Assembly (NCBI GenBank): GCA_030159075.1 | Contig: BROG01000127.1 | Coordinates: 1,117,501-1,181,500, forward strand | From: Atrina japonica | Taxonomy: Eukaryota > Mollusca > Bivalvia > Pterioida > Pinnidae | DNA: 64,000 bases | Direction: 5' to 3' | Shown here: one piece after another, positions 42,430 through 51,661 of the stretch | Layout of the letters: each line of letters starts with the position of its first letter | Position numbering within the stretch: position 1 is the first letter of the stretch | Made by a program: the position numbers and the translations under genes | The notes under the pieces: model-generated | Seen by the model: only the letters and a program-made list of their open reading frames with translations | Databases searched by the model: none | What the model was told of the DNA's origin: nothing

Positions 42430-42660
42430 GTGAATGACGTCACGTATTGATTTTTTTCCGTCTGAACATCTGAACACCTGTTGTTGACACTTGGCATCTG
42501 AACACCTGTTTTTGACATTTTTGACACTTGGCATCTGGCCACCTGTTTTTGACATTTTTGACACTTGCCATCGGGCCACCTGTTGTTGACGATTTTTCTG
42601 TCTAGACATCTACGTCTAGACATCTGTGTCTAGACATCTGGCCACCTGTTTTACTGTCAC
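42430..42660. repeat. Short imperfect tandem repeats, left arm
   Basis: Repeated CATCTGGCCACCTGTTTTTG and ACATTTTTGACACTTG blocks. The two overlapping minus-strand frames through it are repeat artefacts. From here to 43137 I see no gene; 42660-42960 is T/A-rich with repeated TAGAGTTGTG-like words. Confidence 0.8.
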
Positions 42661-43137
42661 TATTATTTCACCAGTGCCTTATTCTTTCTCTGAATCTTTT
42701 ACTTAGAATCTCTATATCTCGTGTACGTCTCATAGAGTTGTGTTACACACACTATTACACTTTGTAGCCTTATTTTCTCTTGCTTAGAATCTTTATAGCC
42801 CGTACGTCTGATAGAGTTTGTGATACTACTACTCTTTCTCATAGTTTCTCAATGGTGTTTTTACACCCTATAACTCTTGTACCTTTGTGTCTACCGTGTA
42901 CTAGTATTATGTTTACACTATAGGTGTACACCTTATACCCAGATAAAATACATAAACAACAAAAATAATTTTGTTTTAATGTTTTAATGTTTTAATTTTC
43001 CCCATGAAAAAAGGAAATCAAACTGTATTTTCGCAGAGGTTAGGGGCTTATCCCTCTGGAAAATGTACAATAATTGAATGAACAAATAAACAATTCTTAA
43101 ACTGTCACTTCATTATGGAGACGGGGTGCCAGTTCCA

Positions 43138-43569
43138 TCAAACGATACACCGTATCCCAAAGTCGGTTTCGGTCTGTTTCTTTGCGCCATTCAGTAGCTC
43201 TCCAATCTGGCAGTAGAATTTCTGTTTGTAGACGTCTCTAAATGCTTTAGGAATGCTGGATTGCTCTAAACTTTCTTCAAATTTTTCCAAAATGTTCATT
43301 TCGTTCACCGTGTCTAGAGCCTCGTCAAAGTAGTGAAACATCATTGTGCCGTCATCATACATCATCAGGCAGGAATGTTGCTTTTGACTCGGATGATCAA
43401 TCTCACAGCCGTAACATTGAGTGTTGGCTACTTCGTACATCTTGTTTAATATGGCTTCTGCGTACACCATGTGCCATTGACTATCAATGGATTGATTGTA
43501 GCTCTGCTCCATGTTGTAGTTGATGTTGACGAAAATAATTAGTGTAGTGGTCCACAAGCAAAAATTCAT
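43138..43569 (-). CDS. Small Cys/His protein of the Polinton
   Basis: 143 residues, ATG at 43569, last gene of the minus-strand cassette. A hydrophobic N-terminus (MNFCLWTTTLIIFVNI) could be a signal or membrane segment; an internal Met at residue 20 is an alternative start. The middle has CYGCEIDHPSQKQHSC, a Cys-x2-Cys ... His ... His-x-Cys arrangement that could bind zinc. The C-terminal half is charged and helical-looking. I recall similar C-x-x-C ... HPSQ ... H-x-C proteins in large animal DNA elements but no assigned function. The frame is intact, unlike several neighbours. Confidence 0.6.
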   Translation of the reverse strand: MNFCLWTTTLIIFVNINYNMEQSYNQSIDSQWHMVYAEAILNKMYEVANTQCYGCEIDHPSQKQHSCLMMYDDGTMMFHYFDEALDTVNEMNILEKFEESLEQSSIPKAFRDVYKQKFYCQIGELLNGAKKQTETDFGIRCIV

Positions 43570-43660
43570 CTGGTCCGTTTCAAGTCTGAACTGCAGTTTT
43601 AATAGCTGAGTGAATCACGTGACATCCCATCTATGTATTTTTAGTTGTCTCTCGATCATG

Positions 43661-43918
43661 TCACGGGTTATACCGTAGATCTCCCAATAGATAGGATTTT
43701 GACGTAATGCACTTACATCTTCTGTAAAGGTTTCTAATACACATAAGCGGTCTGTCGTAAAAAATCTCATCATCAAACATATGATACACAATCCCTATAA
43801 AATGTGCAGGTGTTTTCACACCACGTACATAAGTATTCCAATCAGGAGTACATCGTATCTGATGTTTCATTCTTCTGCGTAATAGAGAACAGCAGATCAT
43901 CCATACAGTTGCAATCAT
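43661..43918 (-). CDS. Small hypothetical ORF of the Polinton
   Basis: 85 residues, ATG at 43918, with a hydrophobic start (MIATVWMICC) followed by basic RRRMK. It lies 91 bp upstream of the Cys/His gene in the same orientation. No recognisable motif. Low-complexity pyrimidine-rich sequence at 44010-44200 separates it from the protease gene. It may be a real short gene or chance. Confidence 0.35.
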   Translation of the reverse strand: MIATVWMICCSLLRRRMKHQIRCTPDWNTYVRGVKTPAHFIGIVYHMFDDEIFYDRPLMCIRNLYRRCKCITSKSYLLGDLRYNP

Positions 43919-44471
43919 GATTTCTCTCTGTGTGCACTCTGATGGGATGTCAGCCTATGTCATACCCATCAGGTCACGTGATCCCTGAATCGTATCTCTG
44001 TACTCGCCCCGCATTTCCCATGTTTTCTCTTATTTCTTTTCTCTCATTTCTTCTCTTTTTCTCTCTCCACATGTTCACCTTTCTCTCATTTCTTTGTCTC
44101 TCTCTCATTTCTTCTCTCCGCATGTTCACCTTTCTCTTATTTCTGTTTTCTCTCTCTCATGCACACCCCACCTTTTCTTTCTACTTTATATTGTTTTTTT
44201 AACTCATAAATAACTCATAAACAAGTCTATTCACACAACATTTTATTACCCCGCTCAAACTAGAAGTAGTACTTGGAGGATTAGGGCCGTCCCTCTAAGA
44301 CTACGTACAGTGATACCAAAAAACAAAATAATAATAATAATAAAATAAAAATAAAAAAACAACAAAGAGTTTATTACGTCTCACTACTACGGTTGATCTT
44401 GCCCATACAGCGCGGAGCAAAAGAACGTCAGCTTTTGTCCTAGAAAGGTCGGTTCGGATTCCTTGACGTTA

Positions 44472-45029
44472 TTAAACCCATACTTGTCGTGACTGACAGG
44501 CCTGATACACGGTTGATTTAGGTACAGGTATGCGATATTGCTCTCTAAACCATCTCCAAACAAAACGATCGTTTAGTAAAGGATCAATGTTTCTTCTTCT
44601 TGGTCTAGGTTGAGGACTTAACGATTGAAATAAAACATGACTAGGGACACCTCGATGTCTTTGACGTAAATAATACACACAGTAATGTCCACAAACTTTG
44701 GTGCGAGGGTGTTGATACATCTGCTGATTATAAATCACTCGATCTGCATGGCGTTTCATAAACTGATAGATATCAGGATAGATCCATGGAGGTAGGCCGT
44801 AAGAGTCAAAATATTCAGCAGTCTGTTGACCTATGAAATGAATGGCGACCCAATGCTCTCCTGGTTGATCGTGAGGATCTGTATTAACGATAAATGAATT
44901 TTTGCCATAAGGTAGATAGTCCGGTAAAACGTCTCTGGGGTATACTCTGCCGAACGAAGGTCCTACATAAGGGTCTCGTGATAAAATACTATTGAGTTGA
45001 TGAGCATTCAAGCCTTGAATACTTTGCAT
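44472..45029 (-). CDS. Adenain-type cysteine protease (Polinton PRO)
   Basis: 185 residues, intact. The order of catalytic residues is that of the adenovirus-type (C5) maturation protease: His in GEHWVAIHF (about residue 59), acidic residue in EYFDSYG (about residue 76), and Cys in VCGHYCVYYL (about residue 116, after a Gly-His). In Polintons this enzyme is thought to cleave capsid precursors during particle assembly. Its ATG lies 4 bp past the stop of the capsid gene, consistent with a compact polycistronic layout. The C-terminus is basic (PQPRPRRR). The full catalytic set argues that selection acted until recently. Confidence 0.92.
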   Translation of the reverse strand: MQSIQGLNAHQLNSILSRDPYVGPSFGRVYPRDVLPDYLPYGKNSFIVNTDPHDQPGEHWVAIHFIGQQTAEYFDSYGLPPWIYPDIYQFMKRHADRVIYNQQMYQHPRTKVCGHYCVYYLRQRHRGVPSHVLFQSLSPQPRPRRRNIDPLLNDRFVWRWFREQYRIPVPKSTVYQACQSRQVWV

Positions 45030-45033
45030 GGTT

Positions 45034-46364
45034 TCAATAGTCTATAGCCACTTCTCTCTGTTTGTTGATTTCTAATACGTTATCAAATTCTCCATAGACA
45101 ATGCAGTTCACACTCTCTGCTAAAGCTTGAGCAAATTGAAGTTCGATGCGTAAATTTCCTGTTTTTTATCCAGTGTAACTTGCTCTTATCATTGTCTTGA
45201 TCAGCTGTCAAATCAAAACACACAAGGGTAAACCCTCTTCTATAGTTGTCAATGGTCACGGAAGGGGCCCAGTCTTCTCCTAATCGACCTAATCCTTGAT
45301 ATAAGCTCAAGTATGAGCGCAAGTACAAGTTGTTTTCAAAGTCAGTTTCTAAAGGACGAGTGCAAAGACTTTCTCCATTGATACTAACATCCACTTTATT
45401 GACATTAAAATGTTGAAAATAAAAAGGATTCTTTGTCGCATCCCCATTGAAAGCGGCATTGCTCACCATACCTACTACTATACGTTTTGGCATTTGACCT
45501 TGATACAAATGATCAGTAATCTTTGAACGTGTCCCAGCAGGAATGGTAAACGTTTTCACTTCTATACGTCTCAAGGGAAATTTTGCAGTACTGGTATTCA
45601 TCTGTTCGTTCATCTGATTCAGTAAAGTTGCAATGGGTTTCACTTTACGTACCACTAGATACATTTGTAATATCTTCAAATAACCTAATTCACCTCCTCC
45701 ACACATCATGTAAAAGGGTTCACGACTTCTATTAAACCTTAGACGTACATCTATACCATTAGGTAGAAATCGTTTCTGTTCAAACAGATCCAAATGGAGA
45801 CGATCCATCATATTAAAGGTTTTACTTTCACTGATACGTTCATGACGATCAGCTAATTCTGAGTTTTTCTCGGCGACATCATCGTGGCATGAGGATTCAA
45901 CTTGTCAAATCGTCCAGGTTGATCCTTGTACCATAAAACTGGTAGCACTAATCTGATATTTTAGCGTTTCGTTAGAAAAGGACAGCAACTTTTCGAGATA
46001 AGCTCGATAGGGATAGGTATCGGTTCCAGGAGTGATCACTTTTCCATTTAGATTACAATCGATCTCGGAAAACAAACTATGCAGCAAATTGTTGACGGGA
46101 GTGATTTGAGTATCATTTGCTAGATCAGTTCCATCTTGTTTGACGATTTTAGCTTCTACGTACACATAGGTCTGGTTCAAATCCAAATACTCATCGCCTT
46201 GTCCTTTGATTTCAAAACTCAATAGGAGCAGATTGTGTATTGACACTAGAGATGGGGTAATATTCCACCCATCTTCCTTCTTCTAAGGTTACATTGGTGG
46301 GAGGGACATTAAACAACTTTAAAGCTTCACTACTACACTCACAGGAATCTTTTTGCATCATCAT
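45034..46364 (-). pseudogene. Major capsid protein (double jelly-roll type), frameshifted
   Basis: The gene starts with a run of ATG codons at 46364-46356 and ends at 45034, about 443 codons. Recognisable parts: a start with SSEALKLFNVPPT, then GDEYLDLNQTYVYVEAKI and DTYPYRAYLEKLLSF (ORF 46246-45905), and [20 protein letters not shown] with GESL (ORF 45811-45083). The C-terminal part continues in a third frame to the stop at 45034. These match the capsid protein of Polintons and adintovirus-like elements. Breaks are near 46218, 45925, 45885 and 45175, three of them at runs of four to six A or T. As the sequence stands no full capsid protein can be made. The frame-corrected protein is not written out here. 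Confidence 0.88.
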
Positions 46365-46368
46365 CTTG

Positions 46369-46923
46369 TTAGTCAAAGATATCTTGCTCTCTTCCGACCT
46401 GTTTAGATTTACTTGTAGAAGTAGACTGAAAGGGACGGCTCGTTCGTTTCTTTTTTATACTACTGTTCGTATGACTCGTTGTTCCTGTTCGTTTCTTGCC
46501 TGCTAAACGAGAAGCGACATGAGAGGGGGCACGAGCTAATGTTTTCTTAGGACCCGTCATTAAGTTGCTCACGGCTTCTTTTCCTCGTTGAACAAGAGCA
46601 TTTTTCAATGAACGTTTATTTTGTATCACATCCATACCCGTATTCAAGCAAAATTTAGCTATATGAGGAATGGCTTTCGTCATGGTAGGTTTGAGAAAGT
46701 CTGACCAAATACCTTTGCCATATTGCATATCAGATGCTCTAGGACTAAATGCTCCTACGAGTGTATTGACGATACTCCCTGCAAGTCTTAATGGGCTGAT
46801 GATCCCACCTCTCTGAGGAGAGATCAGACCATGAGTTGTTCTCGTTAACGATTGAGTCAGTTTAGGGAAGAGAAGCCCATAGCCTTTCTGACGGGGTACC
46901 CCTTTATGAACGATGAGTGTCAT
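46369..46923 (-). CDS. Basic Polinton virion-like protein preceding the capsid gene
   Basis: 184 residues, intact, ATG at 46923; its stop is 4 bp before the capsid start. The N-half is Gly-rich and weakly amphipathic (QKGYGLLFPKL). The middle has RGKEAVSNLMTG and the C-half is strongly basic (SIKKKRTSRP, Ser/Thr/Lys-rich). It ends with GREQDIFD. Polinton-like elements commonly have a Lys/Arg-rich protein at this place, compared by others with adenovirus core or minor capsid proteins. By position and charge a DNA-condensing or cement role is plausible, not shown. Confidence 0.65.
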   Translation of the reverse strand: MTLIVHKGVPRQKGYGLLFPKLTQSLTRTTHGLISPQRGGIISPLRLAGSIVNTLVGAFSPRASDMQYGKGIWSDFLKPTMTKAIPHIAKFCLNTGMDVIQNKRSLKNALVQRGKEAVSNLMTGPKKTLARAPSHVASRLAGKKRTGTTSHTNSSIKKKRTSRPFQSTSTSKSKQVGREQDIFD

Positions 46924-46990
46924 AATGTGTCACTATCAATACAGTCCTTAGGAATGGATTCAAACGTGGGAACTTGAAGTCTTTATAGAT

Positions 46991-47317
46991 TCAATGATTT
47001 GCTTTGGAAGGCAGTTTCATATTAGGATTAGGCATGATGTACCCCATACATCCACTTAACATAACCATCCAGAACTGACTATTGTCATCTTTCAAAGCCA
47101 AATGAACGACACAAGCTATGATGATAGTAAAGGCAAGAATGACTTGAACAAAGAATACAATTTCATTCCGAGGTATGTTTTCTCCGCACCATTTCCAAGT
47201 AGTACTAGGCGTATGACTCACTCTATCGGGTTGTTGCTCGGTGGGCTCATTGTTAACTCTGATAGACACTCGGCTTACCGAGTCTACTGGTCGATCAAGT
47301 TGGATTTGGGGATCCAT
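46991..47317 (-). CDS. Two-helix membrane protein of the Polinton
   Basis: 108 residues, intact. A polar N-third is followed by WCGENIPRNEIVFFVQVILA, then a first membrane segment (VILAFTIIIACVVHLAL), a short polar loop (KDDNSQ) and a second hydrophobic segment (FWMVMLSGCMGYIM) ending MPNPNMKLPSK. The NEIVFF..QVI pattern with two helices recurs in Polintons, so this is a conserved structural or membrane-associated component rather than a random ORF. Its start overlaps the integrase 3' end by 34 bp. Confidence 0.72.
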   Translation of the reverse strand: MDPQIQLDRPVDSVSRVSIRVNNEPTEQQPDRVSHTPSTTWKWCGENIPRNEIVFFVQVILAFTIIIACVVHLALKDDNSQFWMVMLSGCMGYIMPNPNMKLPSKANH

Positions 47318-48400
47318 GAATCAAACGTAGAAGGATATCCTTTCCAATGTACATTCACTTCTTCTATAACTCGATTTTTCCCTACACGCCTTTTTCTATG
47401 ATCGAGAATCTCGATGACTTCATAGACATCATCTGTTTTCACAACGGGTTGTAATTCAGATTCGTAAAACGTACCTTCTAATCGTTCTTGATGATCATCC
47501 TGGATGTAATACACATAAGGATAACGATCAGGTACTCGTTTCTCGACCGTGAACAGTTCCGTGGTCCAGTTAGGTAAGTATCCCTTATCAAATGTACGCT
47601 TTACTTTACTGATACGTACGCGATCACCTGTATGAAACTTGGGCAATGGACGGTTTTTAGAAGGGGTACCATATAAGGTCTCCCAGACTTCTAACACATT
47701 GGAAGGATTGACTTCTATGGGACTTCTACCGATACTACGATGATACGATTGATTATAAGCTTGAACAATCTGAGGTAGAACGTCAAACATAACGACGTGA
47801 ACGAGTATGAGTAAAATATCTCCACATGCGAGCTTTTAGGGTCCTTTGAAAGCGTTCTACAATACTAGCTTTTGTTTCTGTATTGTCTGTCGTACAGAAA
47901 TGAATATCATGAAACGTATGACGAAAATTCACGATTTCAAAAACTCTTTTTCCTTTATCGGATTGTATACGAATAGGACGTCGTCCTTTAGCTTGTTTTA
48001 ATACTGATTGAAACCCTCGTACCATTTCTTTGGCAGATTTATTTTTCAAAGGGATGACCCAAGCATATTTAGATAGAACATCAATGACACATAAGAGAAA
48101 TGTATACCCATCATTGTGTGTCTTGATGTTGGATACATCCGCTAAATCTAATTGCCATTGTTCATCCATATCGGTCACTCTCGTTTGGTTACGAGGAAAC
48201 TTTCTCTTGATAGATTTATGAAGCGTATACGTGTCTTGTTCTTTCAACCATTGTTTGACTTCATTTAGAGAAATGGGGTACTTTCGACGTTTCACTTCTC
48301 GATAGAGAGGTTGTACACCTGCATAACCACCCCGATTAGAAGGATCATAATAGATGGATGCTAATTTGGCATTTTGCGAAGATTTTGAGTTTTGATCCAT
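47284..48400 (-). pseudogene. Retroviral-type integrase with C-terminal chromodomain, one frame break
   Basis: ORF 48400-47783 holds the N-terminal region (YYDPSNRGGYAGVQPLYREV) and the rve core: first Asp in QWQLDLADVS, second Asp in IRIQSDKGKRV, Glu in TKASIVERFQRTL. ORF 47790-47284 continues after an 8-bp overlap with DVLPQIVQAYNQSYHRSIG, an SH3-like segment (HTGDRVRISKVK) and a chromodomain (VYEVIEILDHR, VHWKGYPSTFDSWIP). This is the Polinton integrase that inserts the element and makes the 6-bp duplication. The overlap ATGTTTGA could allow restart, but loss of covalent linkage would separate the catalytic core from the C-terminal domains. A single indel near 47790 is the simplest reading. 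Confidence 0.88.
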
Positions 48401-49248
48401 TCTGGAAGATGAGAACTCTTTTTAGATTTTTTAATGGTAGACCAGGCTGTAGGAGTCAATCTTTGCCAATCCTTCACCATTTTCTGACTAAGGGGTGTCT
48501 TTGCAGAATCTTTTATGTCAGTAGAAGGAAGAGAAGGCATAGCGTCATTGAACCCTGTGTCATCTTCATCATCATTATCCAGAGGTTTAGGGGTACTCAT
48601 AGCCTTTGGTTTTACAATAGGTTGATTCATCACTTTGATATAATTAGGGTTACGTATCCAATCACGAGGAACATTCGATTCCACTAATCCTTTTACAAAA
48701 CTATCAAGTCCCGAGGGTTGATACCCTTTTCTAGGTTGTGTTCGTAAAGCATCAGTTACGAGATCGACCATATTGGTCCAGGGACGGTCTTTCCTTTGTA
48801 TTGTATTTGACCGTCTTTTTTCCCATGTTAGTACATCAGAATGTTTCTTGAGATGTTTAAATAACAGAGGGACTTTTGGTTTTAATGAAGCAGTGACACT
48901 GGATGAAATAGCTGTCATAAGATCTTGATCATCAGAAGACATTTCAGTTTTAACATCATCTTTGACTTCTTTGACTTTATCTGTTTTCAGAGACCAAGGT
49001 CTCTCTTCTACAGGATGACGAGCTTGTTGTAGATACGTACGGTATCGATGGAGTTCTTGACCAAACTTGGCTACCTTAGCTTCAGGAGTCAAATCATCAC
49101 GATCTACAATCGCATCTAATTCATTACCTAAACGCACCGAAGATGCTACTTCAGGTGTATGAGGCAAAGGATTTAAACTTCTTTCTCTCCATTGTTTGAG
49201 TTCTTCCATGGTCCTCTCGGGAACTAAGATCATTTTTCGTGTGCTCAT
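48361..49248 (-). CDS. 295-residue conserved-looking Polinton protein of unknown function
   Basis: Intact frame, ATG at 49248, directly following the stop of the 124-residue gene and overlapping the integrase start by 40 bp. It opens with MILVPERTMEELKQW, and has a predicted helical region (LDAIVDRDDLTPEAKVAKFG). A motif WTNMVDLVTDALR with FVKGLVESNVPRDWIRNP in the middle is likely a small folded domain. The C-third is Asp- and Ser/Thr-rich (DNDDEDDTGFNDAMPSLPS) and ends basic. Proteins of this size and layout occur beside the integrase in other Polintons. No enzymatic motif seen. Confidence 0.65.
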   Translation of the reverse strand: MSTRKMILVPERTMEELKQWRERSLNPLPHTPEVASSVRLGNELDAIVDRDDLTPEAKVAKFGQELHRYRTYLQQARHPVEERPWSLKTDKVKEVKDDVKTEMSSDDQDLMTAISSSVTASLKPKVPLLFKHLKKHSDVLTWEKRRSNTIQRKDRPWTNMVDLVTDALRTQPRKGYQPSGLDSFVKGLVESNVPRDWIRNPNYIKVMNQPIVKPKAMSTPKPLDNDDEDDTGFNDAMPSLPSTDIKDSAKTPLSQKMVKDWQRLTPTAWSTIKKSKKSSHLPEWIKTQNLRKMPN

Positions 49249-49250
49249 GG

Positions 49251-49625
49251 TTATAGAATAGATTTTAAGACAGGAGAAGCTATGGCTCCTAGTAATGGCG
49301 CTAATAAGGGTAAGATAGGTAACACACCACCCTGTTGATTCGTTAGAATTCGACGTCGTTGAGGGACAGTCAATTGAGGATGAACTAGTTTTCTTAAGAC
49401 CCGTTTCTTTGAACCCAAGTGCTGTTTCTGGCGTTTTGTTAAAGGAATCACTCCTTTTAAGATGTTATACACCACTTCACAAATTTTCATGATCGTATCA
49501 TCAGGGGCATACCGTAAGATCATCTTTTTAAACTCAATAGGATACTGCTTTTGTCCTAAGACTTTAATCAAAGCAGCATGAGATTCAAGCCCATGCTTAC
49601 TTTTTCGTGGGTGCCATGATGTCAC
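49251..49625 (-). CDS. 124-residue Polinton protein with hydrophobic C-terminus
   Basis: Intact. The N-terminal half is a helical domain (HAALIKVLGQKQYPIEFK, ICEVVYNILKGVIPLT) followed by a basic linker (KRQKQHLGSKKRVLRKLV). It ends with NQQGGVLPILPLLAPLLGA and a short hydrophobic tail. A Gly-Gly followed by a hydrophobic Leu/Pro-rich tail resembles membrane-active virion peptides such as adenovirus pVI or pX, an analogy from layout only; the GG site could be a protease target. Small proteins of this type are common in Polintons. Confidence 0.65.
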   Translation of the reverse strand: MTSWHPRKSKHGLESHAALIKVLGQKQYPIEFKKMILRYAPDDTIMKICEVVYNILKGVIPLTKRQKQHLGSKKRVLRKLVHPQLTVPQRRRILTNQQGGVLPILPLLAPLLGAIASPVLKSIL

Positions 49626-49683
49626 TACAACTAAGTATTCTATACAAATGACTCAATACATGATCTGAGGTAGTTTTATAAAC

Positions 49684-50673
49684 CTATATCAACATAGGAT
49701 GTTGAAGTCGTTTATGATCTTGAAGTTCTTTACTCGTAGTAAAAAAGAGCCCGACACCATAGACATTTGTAGCTATTCATATATGAAGTAGCCTGTGTCT
49801 TAGGCTGACTGGTGATGGGAGATCCAAAGGTAGAAGCAAACGAAGGTAAACGAGTAGACTTTGGAGTAGATGTAACATGTTTGTTCAGCTGAGATGATAC
49901 ATCTTTAGCAGTTAAAGGTTTTGGTAATAAGGGAAGTAACAAAGACTGCTTGGGAGTATTAGTAAGAGTAGACTTCTTAGGTACATTCAGTGCCTGTAGG
50001 ACTGCTTAAGTCTTAGTAATAGAAGGTTGTTTCCGTTGTGTAATTTTGATATTAGGTCTACCAGGAAGACGTATAGGTTGTCCAAAGATAGATTTGCAGT
50101 AGCAGAAGTTCCTGCTACAGGACTGTTGGTTACTGGTGGAGACGGTATTCGTGTAGGAGTATTCATTGTATTAGCTTCACGAATCTGTTTCAGATTTAGT
50201 TTTAGAACCAATGGTGGGTTCTTCTTCTTCTTAGGACTCTTCTTCTTCTTCTTAGGACTCTTCTTCTTTTTAGGGCTCTGATTTCTCTGCTTAGGAAGAG
50301 GGGGTGTTTTTTTCTTTTTAGGTGCAGTGTTCTTCTTGAGACGACTAGCCCACTGTAACAGGGATCGAATGATTACCCCACCTAAGAACCCTGCCCCTCC
50401 TCGTTTTAAGATAGCAGTTTTCTTAGCTTCTTCATCAGCTTTTGGGTCAGCAATGATTTTTAAATGATCAGCATTTCTCTGTATTAACGTTGCTGTAGGT
50501 TTAGTCACTGGAATGGTACCAGACAGAAGATTTTTAGCCCCCATACCAAACCATTTCAATAAAGCGTCTCTACCTAATTTTAACAGTTCTTGACGTCTGA
50601 CGGGATCTTTCTCTAATTGTAATTTTCTTAGAGTAGTCACCAGTTTACTGGTGGCTTTAGGTAAAGGATTCAT
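49684..50673 (-). pseudogene. Lys-rich protein with C-terminal C2H2 zinc finger, frame-broken
   Basis: The ATG at 50673 opens a 228-codon frame: a helical N-terminus (LVTTLRKLQLEKDP), GGAGFLGGVIIRSLLQWASR, then Lys-Pro blocks (SPKKKKSPKKKKKSP). Further coding sequence lies in other frames: PIRLPGRPNIKITQRKQ near 50090-50030 and KPLTAKDVSSQLNKHVTS near 49925-49870. At the end is CLWC followed, after a T run near 49740, by a frame with DHKRLQHP. Cys-x2-Cys, twelve residues, His-x4-His is a classic C2H2 finger. The stop is at 49684. Breaks are near 50100, 50010 and 49740. Likely a DNA-binding structural protein; role not known. Confidence 0.65.
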
Positions 50674-50725
50674 GATTCTACGTTAACAGGAATACGAGAA
50701 ATGACACCCTAGAGAAAGTGACTGT

Positions 50726-51398
50726 CTACTTATAAGGTGTATACAACACTATTCCTCCCGTAAACCAAGGATGAAACAGATCTGATCTTAATCTTAGATT
50801 ATCAGGGGAAGGTAGACGATGTGAGATCAATCAAGAGATAACCATGAGGACGATTTGTAGCATCGTGATAAGCATGGTTTTAATCCTGGTAGGTCTAATT
50901 GACGTGATAAGCCGGTCACTTGAGATTTATCTCTAGGATTCTTAAACAGGACGAGATAATGAGCATTCAGACTTATGGTACGATATTGTTTAGCACGATC
51001 AAACAAGTTTTTGAGTGATGTAGATCACACTTGTGTTTCGATGATGAGCTTTACGTGTAAACCATTCTACGATAGAATCGAGAGCTTTACTGCCCATCAA
51101 TATCATCAAAGACAAGTAGGTGACGACGAGTTGGATCAGAAACTAAGACTTCGTCATCCTCAGGTATATTTTGAACGAAGTGAACTTGATGTTCCCGTTG
51201 TAAGATTTCATAAGCAGGTTGCCATTCACGATAACACCATACAATTTTGTCGGGAGGGAAATGAATCCATTGATCCTTCCATTCTATCAACTGTTTTACA
51301 AATACAGTTTTCCCTGATTTGGTAGGTCCCGCCACAACCATGGTAAATTCATGCTTTAATTGTATCGTATCGGGAGATATGGACTGATAGTAAGCCAT
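50726..51398 (-). pseudogene. FtsK/HerA-type genome-packaging ATPase, frameshifted
   Basis: ORF 51398-51087 has the Walker A motif GPTKSGKT (about residues 24-31) and Walker B HLLVFDDI near its end. The frame then changes: FTRKAHHRNTSVIYITQ lies in a second frame near 51030, LNAHYLVLFKNPRDKSQ in a third near 50960, and RPHGYLLIDLTSS in a fourth near 50840. The end PDNLRLRSDLFHP reaches a stop at 50726. Together about 224 codons, a normal length for Polinton packaging ATPases. Breaks sit near 51087, 51003, 50872 and 50805, two of them at A5 and C4 runs. It is the first gene of the minus-strand cassette, divergent from the right terminal gene. Confidence 0.88.
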
Positions 51399-51661
51399 TT
51401 TAATACTAGTAATGAAACTGCGAGATGTAGTATTATATACATGGTCACTTCAGTCATGTATGTATTATATACATAGTCACTTGAGTAGTGTATGCATAAA
51501 AAATCTAAGGTATAAGACAAAAACGTTCCGAGTAGTAGTAGTAGGAGTCATGAAACAACTCATACTCCGAATAGACCTCTGACGTCATTGATTGCGTGCG
51601 CGTTCATAGTCTCTATATTAACCTGACATTTGGTGTGACTCGGTATCAGTTCATCATCACC

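Noticed and set aside
42393..42623. Cys-Gln-Lys-rich frames that look like zinc-binding repeats
   Set aside because: They read through short tandem repeats in two overlapping frames and have no counterpart in the right arm, so they are unlikely to be a gene.
43930..44202. 90-codon plus-strand frame with hydrophobic Phe/Leu/Ser repeats
   Set aside because: It translates a pyrimidine-rich low-complexity tract and opposes the direction of the Polinton cassette.
47783..47790. Programmed ribosomal frameshift or restart between the two integrase frames
   Set aside because: No clear slippery heptamer or downstream structure was seen, and neighbouring genes carry obvious indels, so a simple indel is more likely.
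50027..50281. 84-codon plus-strand frame ending in Phe-rich repeats
   Set aside because: It is the antisense of the Lys-rich blocks of the minus-strand zinc-finger protein.
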